Shown here: in pieces, positions 26,655 to 36,934 of the stretch
Layout: each line of letters starts with the position of its first letter
How positions within the stretch are numbered: position 1 is the stretch's first letter
Origin: JACVRW01 sp963819115
Lineage (GTDB): Bacteria > Actinomycetota > Thermoleophilia > Solirubrobacterales > Thermoleophilaceae
Direction of reading: 5' to 3'
Assembly (NCBI GenBank): GCA_963819115.1
Contig: CAWFUR010000011.1
Span: forward strand, 1,984,001 to 2,048,000
Length of the DNA stretch: 64,000 nt
Notes under the pieces: generated by a model
The model's database searches: none
Told to the model about the DNA's origin: nothing
Seen by the model: only the letters and a program-made list of their open reading frames with translations
Position numbers and translations under genes: made by a program

Positions 26655-28117
26655 CCGCGGCCCAGGTCCTCGATGACCGCCCGCGCCGCCAGATGGCCGG
26701 GCGCCCCCGTGACCGCGCCACCAGGGTGGGCGCCCGACCCGCCGAGGTAGAGCCCCTCCACGCCCCCGAACGCGCGCCGGTCCGGGCGGGACTCGAAGAG
26801 CTGCCCGGGCAGCATCTCCCCGTGGAAGATGTGGCCGCCCCGGATGCCGAAGCGGGCCTCGAGCTCACGCGGCCCGAGCGCGAGCCGGTCCACGATCCGG
26901 TCCGGGAGCTCGGGACACACGAGCGCGAAGCGGGCGATGGCCGCATCGGCGGCCGCCTCGGCGTCCACGCCGGGCGGGAAGCACTGGCAGAACAGCGAGA
27001 GCACGTGGCGGCCCCTGGGGGCCAGTGTGGGATCCACCGAGGTCTGGCATGCGGCCTCGATCCAGGGCGCGGCGGCCGGGCGCCCGGCTCGGGCGTCGTC
27101 CGCGGCGCGCTGGAGGTCCTCGAGCGAGTAGCCGATGTCGATCGTCCCGCGCCAGGGCTCCTCACCCGGCCAGGCGGTGAAGTCGGGCAGGCCGTCGAGC
27201 AGGAGCATCACCTTCACCACGGGACCGTCTTGCCTCCAGCCCGCGGGAGGGGCCACCCCGGCGAGGTCGGCCGTGGTCAGTGGATCCGCGCCCGACACCA
27301 CCGCCCGGGCAGACACCTCGTCGCCGTTGGCGAGCACGAGCCCGGAGGCGCGACCGTCCTCGGTCAGCACTCGCTCCACGGGCCGGTCCAGATGAACCTC
27401 CGCTCCCGCGGCCTCCGCGGCCGAGCGAAGTGCCGCGGTGACCGCCCCCATCCCCCCGCGGGCAAAGCCCCAGGAGCCCGGTGGCCCGGCCGCCTCGCCG
27501 AGGTCGTGGTAGAGGCTCACGAAGGACGTGCCCGGATCCGAGGGGCCCGCGAGCGTGCCGATCAGGCCCTGGACCGCGAACGGCACCCGCACCTCCTCAG
27601 ACGGGATCCCGGCCAGCTCGTCGGCGATCGGGCCCTCGAGCAGCTCGGGACCCACGGCGTCGAGCCATCGCTCCCGGTCCGGCGGCTCCAGCATCAGCGG
27701 CCTGGCGCGCACGGCGGCCCGTTCGCGCCCGTCCGCCCAGTCGAGGTAGGCGTCGGCGTCGGCCCGCGACCAGTCGCGCTCGAGCTCGGCGTGGGTGCGA
27801 CGGGAGTCGGACCACGTGATCACGCGCCGGCCGTCCGGCAGGGGGGCGAACAGGTACGGGTCGTGCACGTCCACGCGCAGCCCATGTCCGGCCAGGTCGA
27901 GCTCGGTCATGATCTCGGTGCGCAGAAGCGAGAGCGTGTACGCGGCCGGCGAGGCGCGAACGCCCGGCCAGAGCTCCTCGGTCACGCACGCCCCTCCGGG
28001 CAGGTCCCGGCGCTCGAAGGCGGCCACGCGCAGCCCGGCCCGGGCGAGGTAGGCGGCGGCCACCAGCCCGTTGTGACCGGCCCCCACGATGGCCACGTCG
28101 AGTGCGCCGTCTGGCAT
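26651..28117 (-). CDS. FAD-dependent phytoene desaturase-like oxidoreductase
   Basis: A 488-residue flavoprotein. The dinucleotide motif VAIVGAGHNGLVAAAYLARAG is at residues 7-27 and is followed by FERRDLPGGACVTEEL. The C-terminal flavin motif is GVEGLYLGGSGAHPGGAVTG. This is the CrtI/phytoene-desaturase-like group, with members that desaturate carotenoids and others (such as mammalian PYROXD2) of unclear function. Without carotenoid genes nearby, a carotenoid role is only a possibility. The ATG at 28117 gives the normal N-terminus; the ATG at 28138 is less likely. It is coupled to the hydroxyacid dehydrogenase. Confidence 0.88.
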   Translation of the reverse strand: MPDGALDVAIVGAGHNGLVAAAYLARAGLRVAAFERRDLPGGACVTEELWPGVRASPAAYTLSLLRTEIMTELDLAGHGLRVDVHDPYLFAPLPDGRRVITWSDSRRTHAELERDWSRADADAYLDWADGRERAAVRARPLMLEPPDRERWLDAVGPELLEGPIADELAGIPSEEVRVPFAVQGLIGTLAGPSDPGTSFVSLYHDLGEAAGPPGSWGFARGGMGAVTAALRSAAEAAGAEVHLDRPVERVLTEDGRASGLVLANGDEVSARAVVSGADPLTTADLAGVAPPAGWRQDGPVVKVMLLLDGLPDFTAWPGEEPWRGTIDIGYSLEDLQRAADDARAGRPAAAPWIEAACQTSVDPTLAPRGRHVLSLFCQCFPPGVDAEAAADAAIARFALVCPELPDRIVDRLALGPRELEARFGIRGGHIFHGEMLPGQLFESRPDRRAFGGVEGLYLGGSGAHPGGAVTGAPGHLAARAVIEDLGRG

Positions 28118-28160
28118 GGCGGCAGCATGCCACGCCATGCCCGCGCTATCACTTGTGGGG

Positions 28161-29053
28161 ATGGCGAAGGACACCGGACTTCCCGACTCGGACGCGCAGT
28201 TCGACTTCACCCGCGCACGGCGGGCGCGCGCGCTCGCCCGCCTGACCGCGCGCCTGCGCCGCGAGCCCAGCGACGTGAACGTGATCCTGCCGTTCGAGGA
28301 GGTGGTGGCGGCCCTGGGCCGCCGCGGCGAGAAGTCCCTCGGCCAGCAGGTGATCCCGCTCGACTCGATCGTGGGCACCGTGGACCGTGGCCGCGAGTTC
28401 GACCGCAGCTTCCGCCCCACGTCCGGGCGCACCCGGACCCGCTGGGAGCGGGTGAACGCCGCACAGCGACGCGGCCAGTCCATGCCCCCGATCGACGTTT
28501 ACCGGATCGGCGAGCTGCACTTCGTGAAGGACGGCCACCACCGCGTGTCCGTGGCCCGGGCCATGGGCCACAAGGACATCAACGCCTACGTGACCGAGGT
28601 GCTCACCGAGGTGGGCGCCGAGCGCGAGATCACCCTGGCCGAGCTTCCGCTGAAGAGCCACGAGCGGCTCTTCCGCGAGCGCGTGCCGCTGCCACAGCCC
28701 GCGCGATCCGCCATCCAGCTATCGGACGAGTGGCGCTACGGCGCCCTGGCCGAGGCCGTGGAGGCGTGGGGCTTCCGCCACGAGCAGGGCACGCGCGAGC
28801 AGCTCAGCCGGGCGGAGGTGGCCGAGAGGTGGTTCCGCGATGAGTACGAGCCGGTGGTGGACATGCTGCAGGAGGCCGGGCTCGTCCGCCGCGGCACCGC
28901 CACCGAGGCCTACATGCGCGTGTCCCACCTGCGCTATCTGCTGCTCCGCACCCACGACTGGGACGAGAGCGTGATCGAGCGCCTCCGCGAGGAGCTCGAG
29001 CGTCCCAGCTGGGACGACGACACGATGGTGAAGGCGCTGCGGAAGGAGCTTCG

Positions 29054-29057
<4 letters not shown>
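28161..29057 (+). CDS. ParB-like nuclease-domain protein
   Basis: A 298-residue soluble protein. Near residues 105-140 it has PPIDVYRIGELHFVKDGHHR followed by VSVARAMG, the core of the ParB/Srx-type fold that in ParB binds and hydrolyses CTP. Here the downstream helix-turn-helix of true ParB is missing. The C-terminal half is charged and helical and contains RDEYEPVVDMLQEAG. There is no parA next to it, so a role in chromosome segregation is unlikely. The function is unknown. It converges on the sugar-transport ATPase gene with overlapping stops. Confidence 0.75.
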
Positions 29058-30265
<1,208 letters not shown>

Positions 30266-30278
30266 GCGGTGCCTCCTC

Positions 30279-31112
30279 TTATCCCTTCACCGCGCCGGCG
30301 GTGAGGCCCGCGACGATTCGACGCTGGAAGATCAGAACAAGGATGATGATGGGGACGGTGACCACCACGGCCGCGGCCGAGATGGCACCGATGGGCTGCT
30401 CGAACTGCGAGGCGCCCGTGAAGAACGCCAGGGCCGCCGGGACGGTTCGGGCGTTGTCCGTGGACGTGAGCGTGTTCGCGAAGATGAAGTCGTTCCAGGC
30501 GAAGATGAACACCAGGATCGCCGCCGTGAACACGCCGGGCGCGGCCAGGGGCACGATGATCTTGCGGAAGGCCTGGAAGGGGGTGGCCCCGTCCACCTGG
30601 GCCGCCTGTTCGAGCTCCCATGGGATCTCTCTGAAGAACGCCGAGAGAATGTAGATGGCCAGCGGCAGCGTGAAGGTCATGTAGGGAATGATCAAGCCCA
30701 GCCAGGTGTCGTAGAGACCGATGGTGCGCCACAGCTCGAACAGCGAGCCGACGATCGAGATCGGCGGGAACATGGCCACCGCCAGCGCGCCCGACAGGAT
30801 CACGGTCTTGCCGGCGAAGTCGAGGCGCGACGTGGCGTAGGCGGCCATCGCCGCCAGGCCGATCGAGATGATCGTGGCGATCGAGGCGATGCCGATCGAG
30901 TTCACGAGCGCGCGGAGGAACGTGTCGTCGGAGAAGATCACGTCGTAGTTCTTGAAGGAGATCCCCGAGTAGAACTTGCGGTCCGACACCTGCTCGGGCG
31001 TCTTCAGCGAGAGGGACAGCATCCACGCGACCGGGATCAGGGCGTAGAGCAGCACCACCAGGATCCCAATCGACCAGAACGCCCTCTCGCGAGGTGTGTG
31101 CCGCTCGGACAC
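30279..31112 (-). CDS. Carbohydrate ABC transporter permease, MalG type
   Basis: A 277-residue permease with six helices. The EAA coupling loop reads EQAAQVDGATPFQAFRKIIVP near residue 190, which contacts the ATPase. The N-terminal basic start and first helix IGILVVLLYALIPVAWMLSLS are typical. The GTG start directly follows the TAG of the MalF-type gene. With it, this protein forms the transmembrane channel for the sugar captured by the binding protein. Confidence 0.93.
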   Translation of the reverse strand: MSERHTPRERAFWSIGILVVLLYALIPVAWMLSLSLKTPEQVSDRKFYSGISFKNYDVIFSDDTFLRALVNSIGIASIATIISIGLAAMAAYATSRLDFAGKTVILSGALAVAMFPPISIVGSLFELWRTIGLYDTWLGLIIPYMTFTLPLAIYILSAFFREIPWELEQAAQVDGATPFQAFRKIIVPLAAPGVFTAAILVFIFAWNDFIFANTLTSTDNARTVPAALAFFTGASQFEQPIGAISAAAVVVTVPIIILVLIFQRRIVAGLTAGAVKG

Positions 31113-32060
31113 CTAGGCCTCCTCCCCCCGTTGCTGCGCCGTGCTCGTGCCCAGCGCCTTCACGAAGAAGATCGCGATCAGGATCACGCAGATGAAGATC
31201 AGAATGGACACGGCCGAGCCGAGCCCGACGTTCACCCGGTTGATGGTTACGTTGTAGCCGAGGATCGAGACGCTCTCGGTGCCGAGCGCACCCCCCGGTT
31301 GGATGATGTAGATGTTGTCGAAGATCCGGAAGGCGTCGAGCGTCCGGAACAGCAGCGCAACGAGGATCGCCGGCTTCATCAGCGGGATCGTGATCCGGAA
31401 GAAGCGCTGGAGCGTGCTTGCACCGTCGACCTTCGCGGCCTCGTGAAGCTCGTCGGGCACCAGTGCCAGCCCCGCCAGCAGCAGGAGCGCCATGAACGGC
31501 GTGGTCTTCCACACCTCCGCGAGAATGATCACCAGCAGCGACCCGGCCTTGGTGTTGAGCGGCTGCGCGGTGTCCGAGATCAGCGGCAGGCCGGCGACGA
31601 ACCCGCTCGTGGGGTCGAAGGCGTACTTCCAGGCGAACGCCGCTACGACGGTGATGATCCCGTAGGGGATCAGGATCGCCGCGCGCACCGGGCCGCGGCC
31701 GAAGATCGCCCGGTGCATGACCAGGGCGATCAGCATGCCCAGCACCAGCTCGATCGACACCGAGAAGACGGTGATGATCAACGTGGTCCAGATGTCCGAC
31801 CACCAGGTGGTCGACGTGAGCACGTCGGCGTAGTTCGAGAGGCCGACGAACTCCTTCTGGTCCGGGAAGCGCAGGTCGAAGCGCTGGAACGACAGGTACA
31901 GCGCGTAGAGGATCGGCCAGCCGGTGACCAGCAGCATCGCGATCACCGCCGGGGCGCACAGCATCCACGCGAGCTTGCGCTCGGCCTTCGCGCGGTCGGT
32001 CATGCCCTTCTTGGCCGGAGGCGTGGTCGTGCGGGCCTCGGTGGTGGTGGCCGCCTCCAT
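31113..32060 (-). CDS. Carbohydrate ABC transporter permease, MalF type
   Basis: A 315-residue permease with six membrane helices after a charged 30-residue N-terminus. The EAA loop is LHEAAKVDGASTLQRFFRITIP near residue 215. The first helix LAWMLCAPAVIAMLLVTGWP is preceded by Lys/Arg residues. The ATG at 32060 overlaps the stop of the binding-protein gene by one base (TGATG), which suggests reinitiation. Confidence 0.93.
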   Translation of the reverse strand: MEAATTTEARTTTPPAKKGMTDRAKAERKLAWMLCAPAVIAMLLVTGWPILYALYLSFQRFDLRFPDQKEFVGLSNYADVLTSTTWWSDIWTTLIITVFSVSIELVLGMLIALVMHRAIFGRGPVRAAILIPYGIITVVAAFAWKYAFDPTSGFVAGLPLISDTAQPLNTKAGSLLVIILAEVWKTTPFMALLLLAGLALVPDELHEAAKVDGASTLQRFFRITIPLMKPAILVALLFRTLDAFRIFDNIYIIQPGGALGTESVSILGYNVTINRVNVGLGSAVSILIFICVILIAIFFVKALGTSTAQQRGEEA

Positions 32061-33325
32061 CAGAAGATCTTCCCCTCGGCCGCCTTCTCCATCCGGTCAC
32101 GCAGCTTGCTCACGATGTTGCTCGGGTCCACCCCGGAGGGCGGGCTGAAGGTCTTCTGGATCGCGAGCGAGATGTCGCTGTAGGCGGGGGTGACGGGGCG
32201 CGGCGCCGCCGCCTCGATCGACTCGCGAAGCACGTCGGCGAATGGATAGGCCTTCTTCACCGTGGCCGTGTCGTAGACCGACTGCGTGGTGGGCGGGAGA
32301 CCGCCCTTCTCGGCAGCGATGGCCTGGTGCTTGGGCTGGGCCAGGCACTGGGCCGCGTCGAAGGCCAGGTCGCGCTTCTTCGAGTAGGTGGACACACCGA
32401 TGTTGATTCCGCCGAGCGGCGGCCGGCTGGGCCTGTCCTTCTCGGTCCGCGGGTAGCGCGCCCAGCCCATCTTCTTCTGGAAGTCCTTGCCCACCGCCGC
32501 CGCGCTCGGATAGACGAACGGGTAGTTCACCTGGTAGTAGGAGCGGCCGGACTCGAACCCCTGGCGCGCCTGGTCCTCGGCGTTGGTGGACATGCCGGGG
32601 GGAGCGGCCTTGGAGTTGGCCAGCTTGCTCTCGATCTCGGCGGCCTTCTTCGCGCTGTCGTCCACCTTCACGTCGCCGTTCTGGTCCACGATCTGGCCGC
32701 CCGCGCCCGCGATCAGGGAGTTGATCCACACCGTGAGGCCCTCGTACTGGCGCGCCTGCACCTCCACCGCCGTTCCCTTGGACACCGCGTCGTCGATCAT
32801 CTCGTCCCAGGTGAAGTCCGCGGGGGGCTTGTCCACCTTGTCCTTGCGGTACCAGAGAAGCTGGGTGTTGCTCGTGAAGGGGATGGCCCAGGTCTTGCCC
32901 TTGTACTGGACGGTCTTGAGTGGCCCCGAGAGCTTGTCCTTCTCGGCCACGGCCTTGCGCTGGCCCTCCCACGGCTGGATCCATCCGGCCTCGGCCAGCT
33001 CGGCGGTCCAGATCACGTCCATGCCGATCAGGTCGATGCTGTCGTCCTTGGCCGCAAGCCTGCGCACGATCAGCTCGCGCTGCTGGTTGGCGTCCGTGGG
33101 CAGCTTCACGTAGTTGATGTGGTACTTGCCGCCGGCCTGCTTGTTGCAGTCGGCCACGGCCGCGTCGTAGGAGCCGCCCGGCTCGTTGAACACGTACCAG
33201 TTGATGGACCGTGCCCCGCCGCCTCCCTCGCTGCTTCCGCACGCCGCGAGCACCGACAGCGCAAGCGTCGCAAGTGCAGCAAGTAGGTGCCTTCCGTGCA
33301 GCTCTCTCCCTCTCCTCGGGAGCAA
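32060..33325 (-). CDS. Sugar-binding lipoprotein of the ABC importer
   Basis: A 421-residue extracellular solute-binding protein of family 1. The signal peptide ends with a lipobox LAAC (Cys29 or close), so it is a lipoprotein tethered outside the membrane. NWYVFNEPGGSYDAAVADC begins the mature domain, and LPTDANQQRELIVRRLAAKD gives the usual fold signature. The start is probably the TTG at 33325, which is weak. It begins 12 bp after the stop of the glycoside hydrolase gene. The ligand is likely an alpha-glucoside such as trehalose or maltose, judged from that neighbour. Confidence 0.9.
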   Translation of the reverse strand: MLPRRGRELHGRHLLAALATLALSVLAACGSSEGGGGARSINWYVFNEPGGSYDAAVADCNKQAGGKYHINYVKLPTDANQQRELIVRRLAAKDDSIDLIGMDVIWTAELAEAGWIQPWEGQRKAVAEKDKLSGPLKTVQYKGKTWAIPFTSNTQLLWYRKDKVDKPPADFTWDEMIDDAVSKGTAVEVQARQYEGLTVWINSLIAGAGGQIVDQNGDVKVDDSAKKAAEIESKLANSKAAPPGMSTNAEDQARQGFESGRSYYQVNYPFVYPSAAAVGKDFQKKMGWARYPRTEKDRPSRPPLGGINIGVSTYSKKRDLAFDAAQCLAQPKHQAIAAEKGGLPPTTQSVYDTATVKKAYPFADVLRESIEAAAPRPVTPAYSDISLAIQKTFSPPSGVDPSNIVSKLRDRMEKAAEGKIF

Positions 33326-33337
33326 CCTACCCCGAAC

Positions 33338-34777
33338 TCACTCCTTTAATCCATCTCCTGAAATGGCGCCTGCATGGGGGCTGATAAGGGACCCGCGCAG
33401 CGCGCTGCCCGACGTGGCCAGCAGCGGGACGCTGAGCCCGGGCGGCGCCGGGCGCGGCTCGGCCGTGGTGTTCACGGCCACGGTGTGGGCGCCGCGCCGG
33501 TAGGCCACCACGCCCGGAGCCGCGTCCAGCAGCTCAAACCCCTCGCCCAGCGTGCGCCGGAACGCGATCAGCTCGCGGACGAGGTTCAGCATGGAGGCCG
33601 GGTGGTCGCGCTGAGCTTCCACGCTCGTGCGCTCGGGGTCCACGGCCGGGAGCCACGGCTCGCCCGTGGTGAAGCCGCCCGAGGGCGAGGCGTCCCACTG
33701 CATGGGGTGCCGGTGCCTGTCGCGCCCGTGGCGGTCCCAGCGCGTGCCGTCGGGGCCCTCCTGCTGGCCAATCTCGTCCCCCTGGTAGATGAACGCCGGC
33801 CCGGGCAGGGTGAGCAGCAGAAGGGCCGCAGCCCGCGCGTTCTCCGGCCCGAAGCGCGTGGTGAGCCGGCCGAAGTCGTGGTTCGACATCGCCCAGGCCG
33901 CGCTGTCGGGGCGGGCGGTGCTCGCGGCGATCGCCGCGCGCAGCGCGTTTGCCTCCCAGGGTGAGTGCAGCAGCTCGAAGGCGAAGGCACGGTCCATGTG
34001 CTGCAGGTACGGCTCCCAGCTCGCCGCCGGCAGGTAGACCTCCCCAACCAGCAGGGCATGGGCTGCGGCCTCGCGGATTGCGGCCAGTGCCGTGCCGATG
34101 TCCGGTGCGTTCCTGGAGTGCACCGGGGCCAGGTCGGCCAGGAATTCGGGCTGAGGCAGGCCGAAGGGTTGGGTGGCCGGCGGGTCGTCGCGCATCCGCG
34201 GGTCCTTCATCAGGCGGTCGAGGGCATCGACCCGGTAGCCGTCGGCGCCTCGCTCGAGCCAGAAGCGCAGCACGCCCTGCATCGCGCGCACGACCTCCGG
34301 GTTGCGCCAGTTCAGGTCGGGCTGCTCGCGGTAGAAGGAGTGGAGGTAGAAGCGGTTCCCCAGGCGCTCCCAGGCGGAGCCGCCGAAAGCGGAGCGCCAG
34401 TTGTTGGGCCGGTCGGTCCACACGTACCAGTCCGGATGTTCGGTGAACCAGGGGTGCTCGATGGACGTGTGGCACGGCACCAGGTCCATGAGCAGCGCCA
34501 GCCCGCGATCCCCGGCCGCCGTGACCAGGCCGTCGTAGTCCGCCAGAGTGCCGAAGACGGGGTCCACGTTCTCGAAGTCGGACACGTCGTAGCCGAAGTC
34601 CGCCATCGGCGACGGGTAGATCGGCGACATCCAGAGCGCATCCACGCCGAGCCACTTCAGGTGGTCGAGCCGGGAGACGATCCCGCGCAGGTCACCCACG
34701 CCGTCGCCGTCCGAGTCCTGGAACGAGCGCGGGTAGACCTGGTAGATCACGGCGTTGTCCCAGGACACGCCGGGCAT
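33338..34777 (-). CDS. Alpha-glucosidase/oligo-1,6-glucosidase-like GH13 enzyme
   Basis: A 479-residue glycoside hydrolase of family 13. All catalytic residues are visible: nucleophile Asp184 in GYRVDALDRL, acid/base Glu246 in LVGEVYLP and the transition-state Asp301 in AMSNHD. The opening IYQVYPRSFQDSDGDGVGDL and the EIGQQEG segment match the oligo-1,6-glucosidase and trehalulose-hydrolase subfamilies. It has no signal peptide, so it works on sugar already brought in. It is first in the operon with the importer. The C-terminal beta domain is shorter than in longer relatives. Confidence 0.93.
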   Translation of the reverse strand: MPGVSWDNAVIYQVYPRSFQDSDGDGVGDLRGIVSRLDHLKWLGVDALWMSPIYPSPMADFGYDVSDFENVDPVFGTLADYDGLVTAAGDRGLALLMDLVPCHTSIEHPWFTEHPDWYVWTDRPNNWRSAFGGSAWERLGNRFYLHSFYREQPDLNWRNPEVVRAMQGVLRFWLERGADGYRVDALDRLMKDPRMRDDPPATQPFGLPQPEFLADLAPVHSRNAPDIGTALAAIREAAAHALLVGEVYLPAASWEPYLQHMDRAFAFELLHSPWEANALRAAIAASTARPDSAAWAMSNHDFGRLTTRFGPENARAAALLLLTLPGPAFIYQGDEIGQQEGPDGTRWDRHGRDRHRHPMQWDASPSGGFTTGEPWLPAVDPERTSVEAQRDHPASMLNLVRELIAFRRTLGEGFELLDAAPGVVAYRRGAHTVAVNTTAEPRPAPPGLSVPLLATSGSALRGSLISPHAGAISGDGLKE

Positions 34778-34786
34778 CCTTCTACA

Positions 34787-34810
34787 CCCCCGCCTCGGAG
34801 GAGGCGGGGG
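34787..34810. terminator. Strong GC hairpin between the DJ-1/PfpI and sugar operon genes
   Basis: CCCCCGCCTC (34787-34796) and GAGGCGGGGG (34801-34810) pair perfectly over 10 bp around a GGAG loop. The hairpin follows the DJ-1/PfpI stop by 10 bp and precedes the glucosidase start by 10 bp on the same strand. It has no T-run, so it may end the upstream transcript only in part, or shield the start of the sugar mRNA. Confidence 0.6.
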
Positions 34811-34819
34811 CGGTCTTCG

Positions 34820-35407
34820 CTACTGCGACCCGGAACCCGAGGTCTGCAGGGCCTGCTCCTCGTGCCGGCCCTCGGCGATCTCCTCCACCATCTTGTCGCA
34901 GAAGGCCGGGAGGTCGTCCGGCTTGCGGCTGGTCACGAAGCCCTCGTCCACGTGGACCTCCTCGTCCACCCAGTTGCCGCCCGCGTTGCGGATGTCGGTC
35001 TTCAGGCTGGGCCACGAGGTCAGCGTCCGGTCCCGGACCACGTCGGCTTCCACGAGCGTCCAGGGCGAGTGGCAGATCGCCGCCACGGGCTTGCCCGCCT
35101 CGAAGAACGCGCGCACGAATGCCACCGCGTCCTCGTTGGCCCTCAGGGCGTCCGGGTTGGCCACGCCTCCCGGCAGCACCAGGGCGTCGTAGTCGGACTC
35201 GTTCGCATCCGACACGACGTGGTCGACGTCGAACGTGTCCGCCTTGTCCAGATGGTTGAAGCCCTGGACCTGACCGTCCTCGAGCGAGATCAACTCCGGC
35301 GTGCCGCCGGCGTCCTCCACGGCCTTCCACGGCTCCGTGAGCTCCACCTGCTCCACGCCGTCCGTGGCCATGAAGGCCACGCGCTTGCCGTCGAGCTTGC
35401 CTGCCAT
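34820..35407 (-). CDS. DJ-1/PfpI family protein (class I glutamine amidotransferase-like)
   Basis: A 195-residue protein. The nucleophile Cys112 sits in AAICHSPWTLVE, a PfpI/YhbO-type elbow with a His after it. The conserved Glu near VEQVELTEP and the segment DALVLPGGVANPD complete the picture. Family members are chaperones, deglycases or proteases with disputed activity, and most respond to stress. I used the ATG at 35407 because it gives the standard start (KLDGKRVAFMATDG); an upstream ATG at 35440 would add 11 residues. It is transcribed on its own. Confidence 0.9.
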   Translation of the reverse strand: MAGKLDGKRVAFMATDGVEQVELTEPWKAVEDAGGTPELISLEDGQVQGFNHLDKADTFDVDHVVSDANESDYDALVLPGGVANPDALRANEDAVAFVRAFFEAGKPVAAICHSPWTLVEADVVRDRTLTSWPSLKTDIRNAGGNWVDEEVHVDEGFVTSRKPDDLPAFCDKMVEEIAEGRHEEQALQTSGSGSQ

Positions 35408-35479
35408 TTTTGATGCTCCTTCTTCGAGTCCTGGCGTCACCGTTCGGATACCGGAGAAGAGGAGGGCTAAACGTGTTCT

Positions 35480-36844
35480 TCAGAGGCGCGCCAGGACCTC
35501 GCGGGCCGTCTCCTGGCCCGACCCCACCGCCCCGTCCATGTAGCCGTTCCAGACGGTGGCATGCTCCGCGCCGGCCCAGTGCAGCGGACCGATCGGCTCG
35601 CGCAGCGCGGGCCCGTAGTTCGTCCAGGCCCCGGTGGGCATGTGGCAGCCGTAGCACCCGCGCGACCACTCGTCGTCGGCCCACAGGTGCTCGACGTAGC
35701 CGGAGGGCTTGCGCGCGCGGGCGCCAAAGAGACGGCCGAAGCAATCCAGCGCCGCGTTCCTGCGCTCGTCCTGCGGCACGCGGCCGAGCTGCCGCGCGTG
35801 GCGGCCCTCGAGGAAGCCGAGCAGCACCCCGGGAGAGCCGTCCGGCGGCGAGTTGTCGTAGGTGACCTTCACAGGCCCGACATCGCTGATGGCCTCACCC
35901 GACAGGCCGTCGGCGCGCCAGAACGGCTCGTCGTAGATCGCCATGCACTTGATCACCGTTCCGAGCGGCATGCGCTGGGTGAGCTGGTCTCGGAAGCCGG
36001 GAAGCGGCGGGTCGTAGGCGATCCGGCCCGCCAGGGTGGGCGCGATCGCCACCACGGCGCGCCGGGCGCGGACCTCGGCGCCGTCGGCGCTCACCACCAC
36101 GCCGTCGTCCCCGTGCGCGATCGCGCGGACGGGCGCCCCGAGCAGGATGTGCTCGGCCCCCAGCGCCTCCGCCGCCCTCAGCGGCAGCAGCTGAGAGCCG
36201 CCCACGAAGCGGTCCTGCTGCGCCCCGCCCGCGGTGTCGAAGAGCATCTCGAGGCTTCCCGCGGAATGGATGTAGAAGAGGACGTGGAGCAGCGACACGT
36301 CCGCGGGCTCGGCCGCCCACACCGCCTCGATGCCCAGCTCGAGCATGGCCCGGCCCGCACGGGTGCGCACGTTGCGGCGCAGCCAGGTGTCCGCGGTCTG
36401 AGCGTCGAGCCGCTCGGCGCCGGGCGCCTCCCAGGGCGCCGCCAGGGGCACGCGCCGCGACATGCGGTTCAGGCGCAGCTGGGCCCGGCCGACGTCCACC
36501 AGGACGAGCGGGTTGATCCGGGGGATGGTGCCCCGATAGCGACTCAGCTTTCCGCCCCGCTCGAGCACGCTCTGACCCTTCACCCAGGTGGGGAAGGTCT
36601 CCACTCCGAGCTCCGCCGCCAGCGCGGCGAGGCGGTCCTGGGTCGGCCCGATCCACTCGGCCCCGACCTCCACGACCTTGCCGCCACCGATGTCCTGGTT
36701 CAGCACGCGGCCTCCCACTCGGTCGCGCGCCTCCACCACCACCACGGACGCACCCGCCGCCGCCACCTCCCGCGCGGCCGACAGTCCAGCGAGGCCCGCG
36801 CCGATCACCACCACATCGGCACTCCGCTCGTGCAGCTCCGCCAT
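35480..36844 (-). CDS. Flavin-containing amine oxidase (monoamine-oxidase type)
   Basis: A 454-residue flavoprotein with the FAD motif VVVIGAGLAGLSAAREVAAAG at residues 10-30, then VVVEARDRVGGRV. The C-terminal signature is PLHWAGAEHATVWNGYMDGAV. It resembles MAO-N and putrescine oxidases. A conserved cysteine after RGCYGCHMPTGAW could carry the covalent FAD, as it does in monoamine oxidases, but that is unproven. The ATG at 36844 matches the family. It is divergent from the Thr-rich membrane protein, with repeat copy 3 between them. Confidence 0.9.
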   Translation of the reverse strand: MAELHERSADVVVIGAGLAGLSAAREVAAAGASVVVVEARDRVGGRVLNQDIGGGKVVEVGAEWIGPTQDRLAALAAELGVETFPTWVKGQSVLERGGKLSRYRGTIPRINPLVLVDVGRAQLRLNRMSRRVPLAAPWEAPGAERLDAQTADTWLRRNVRTRAGRAMLELGIEAVWAAEPADVSLLHVLFYIHSAGSLEMLFDTAGGAQQDRFVGGSQLLPLRAAEALGAEHILLGAPVRAIAHGDDGVVVSADGAEVRARRAVVAIAPTLAGRIAYDPPLPGFRDQLTQRMPLGTVIKCMAIYDEPFWRADGLSGEAISDVGPVKVTYDNSPPDGSPGVLLGFLEGRHARQLGRVPQDERRNAALDCFGRLFGARARKPSGYVEHLWADDEWSRGCYGCHMPTGAWTNYGPALREPIGPLHWAGAEHATVWNGYMDGAVGSGQETAREVLARL

Positions 36845-36863
36845 CGGCCCGGACCCTACCCCC

Positions 36864-36920
36864 CAAAAGCATGGTCCGGTGCTCGCCCGATCGACGATCG
36901 GGCTGCGCTCCTCCCTGGGG
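36864..36920. repeat. Dispersed intergenic palindromic repeat, copy 3
   Basis: Reverse orientation to copy 1: AAAAGCATGGTCCGGTGCTC, then GCCCGATC (36885-36892), GAC, GATCGGGC (36896-36903), then TGCGCTCCTCCCTGGGG. The arms are 8 bp and perfect. It lies between two divergent genes, 20 bp upstream of the amine oxidase start and 15 bp before the next start codon. It therefore cannot be an ordinary terminator in this place. Confidence 0.85.
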
Positions 36921-36934
36921 CCCCGCAGGCTTGT

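Noticed and set aside
36864..36920. Repeat copy 3 as a simple rho-independent terminator
   Set aside because: It lies between two divergent starts, where no transcript ends, and has no T-run after the stem.
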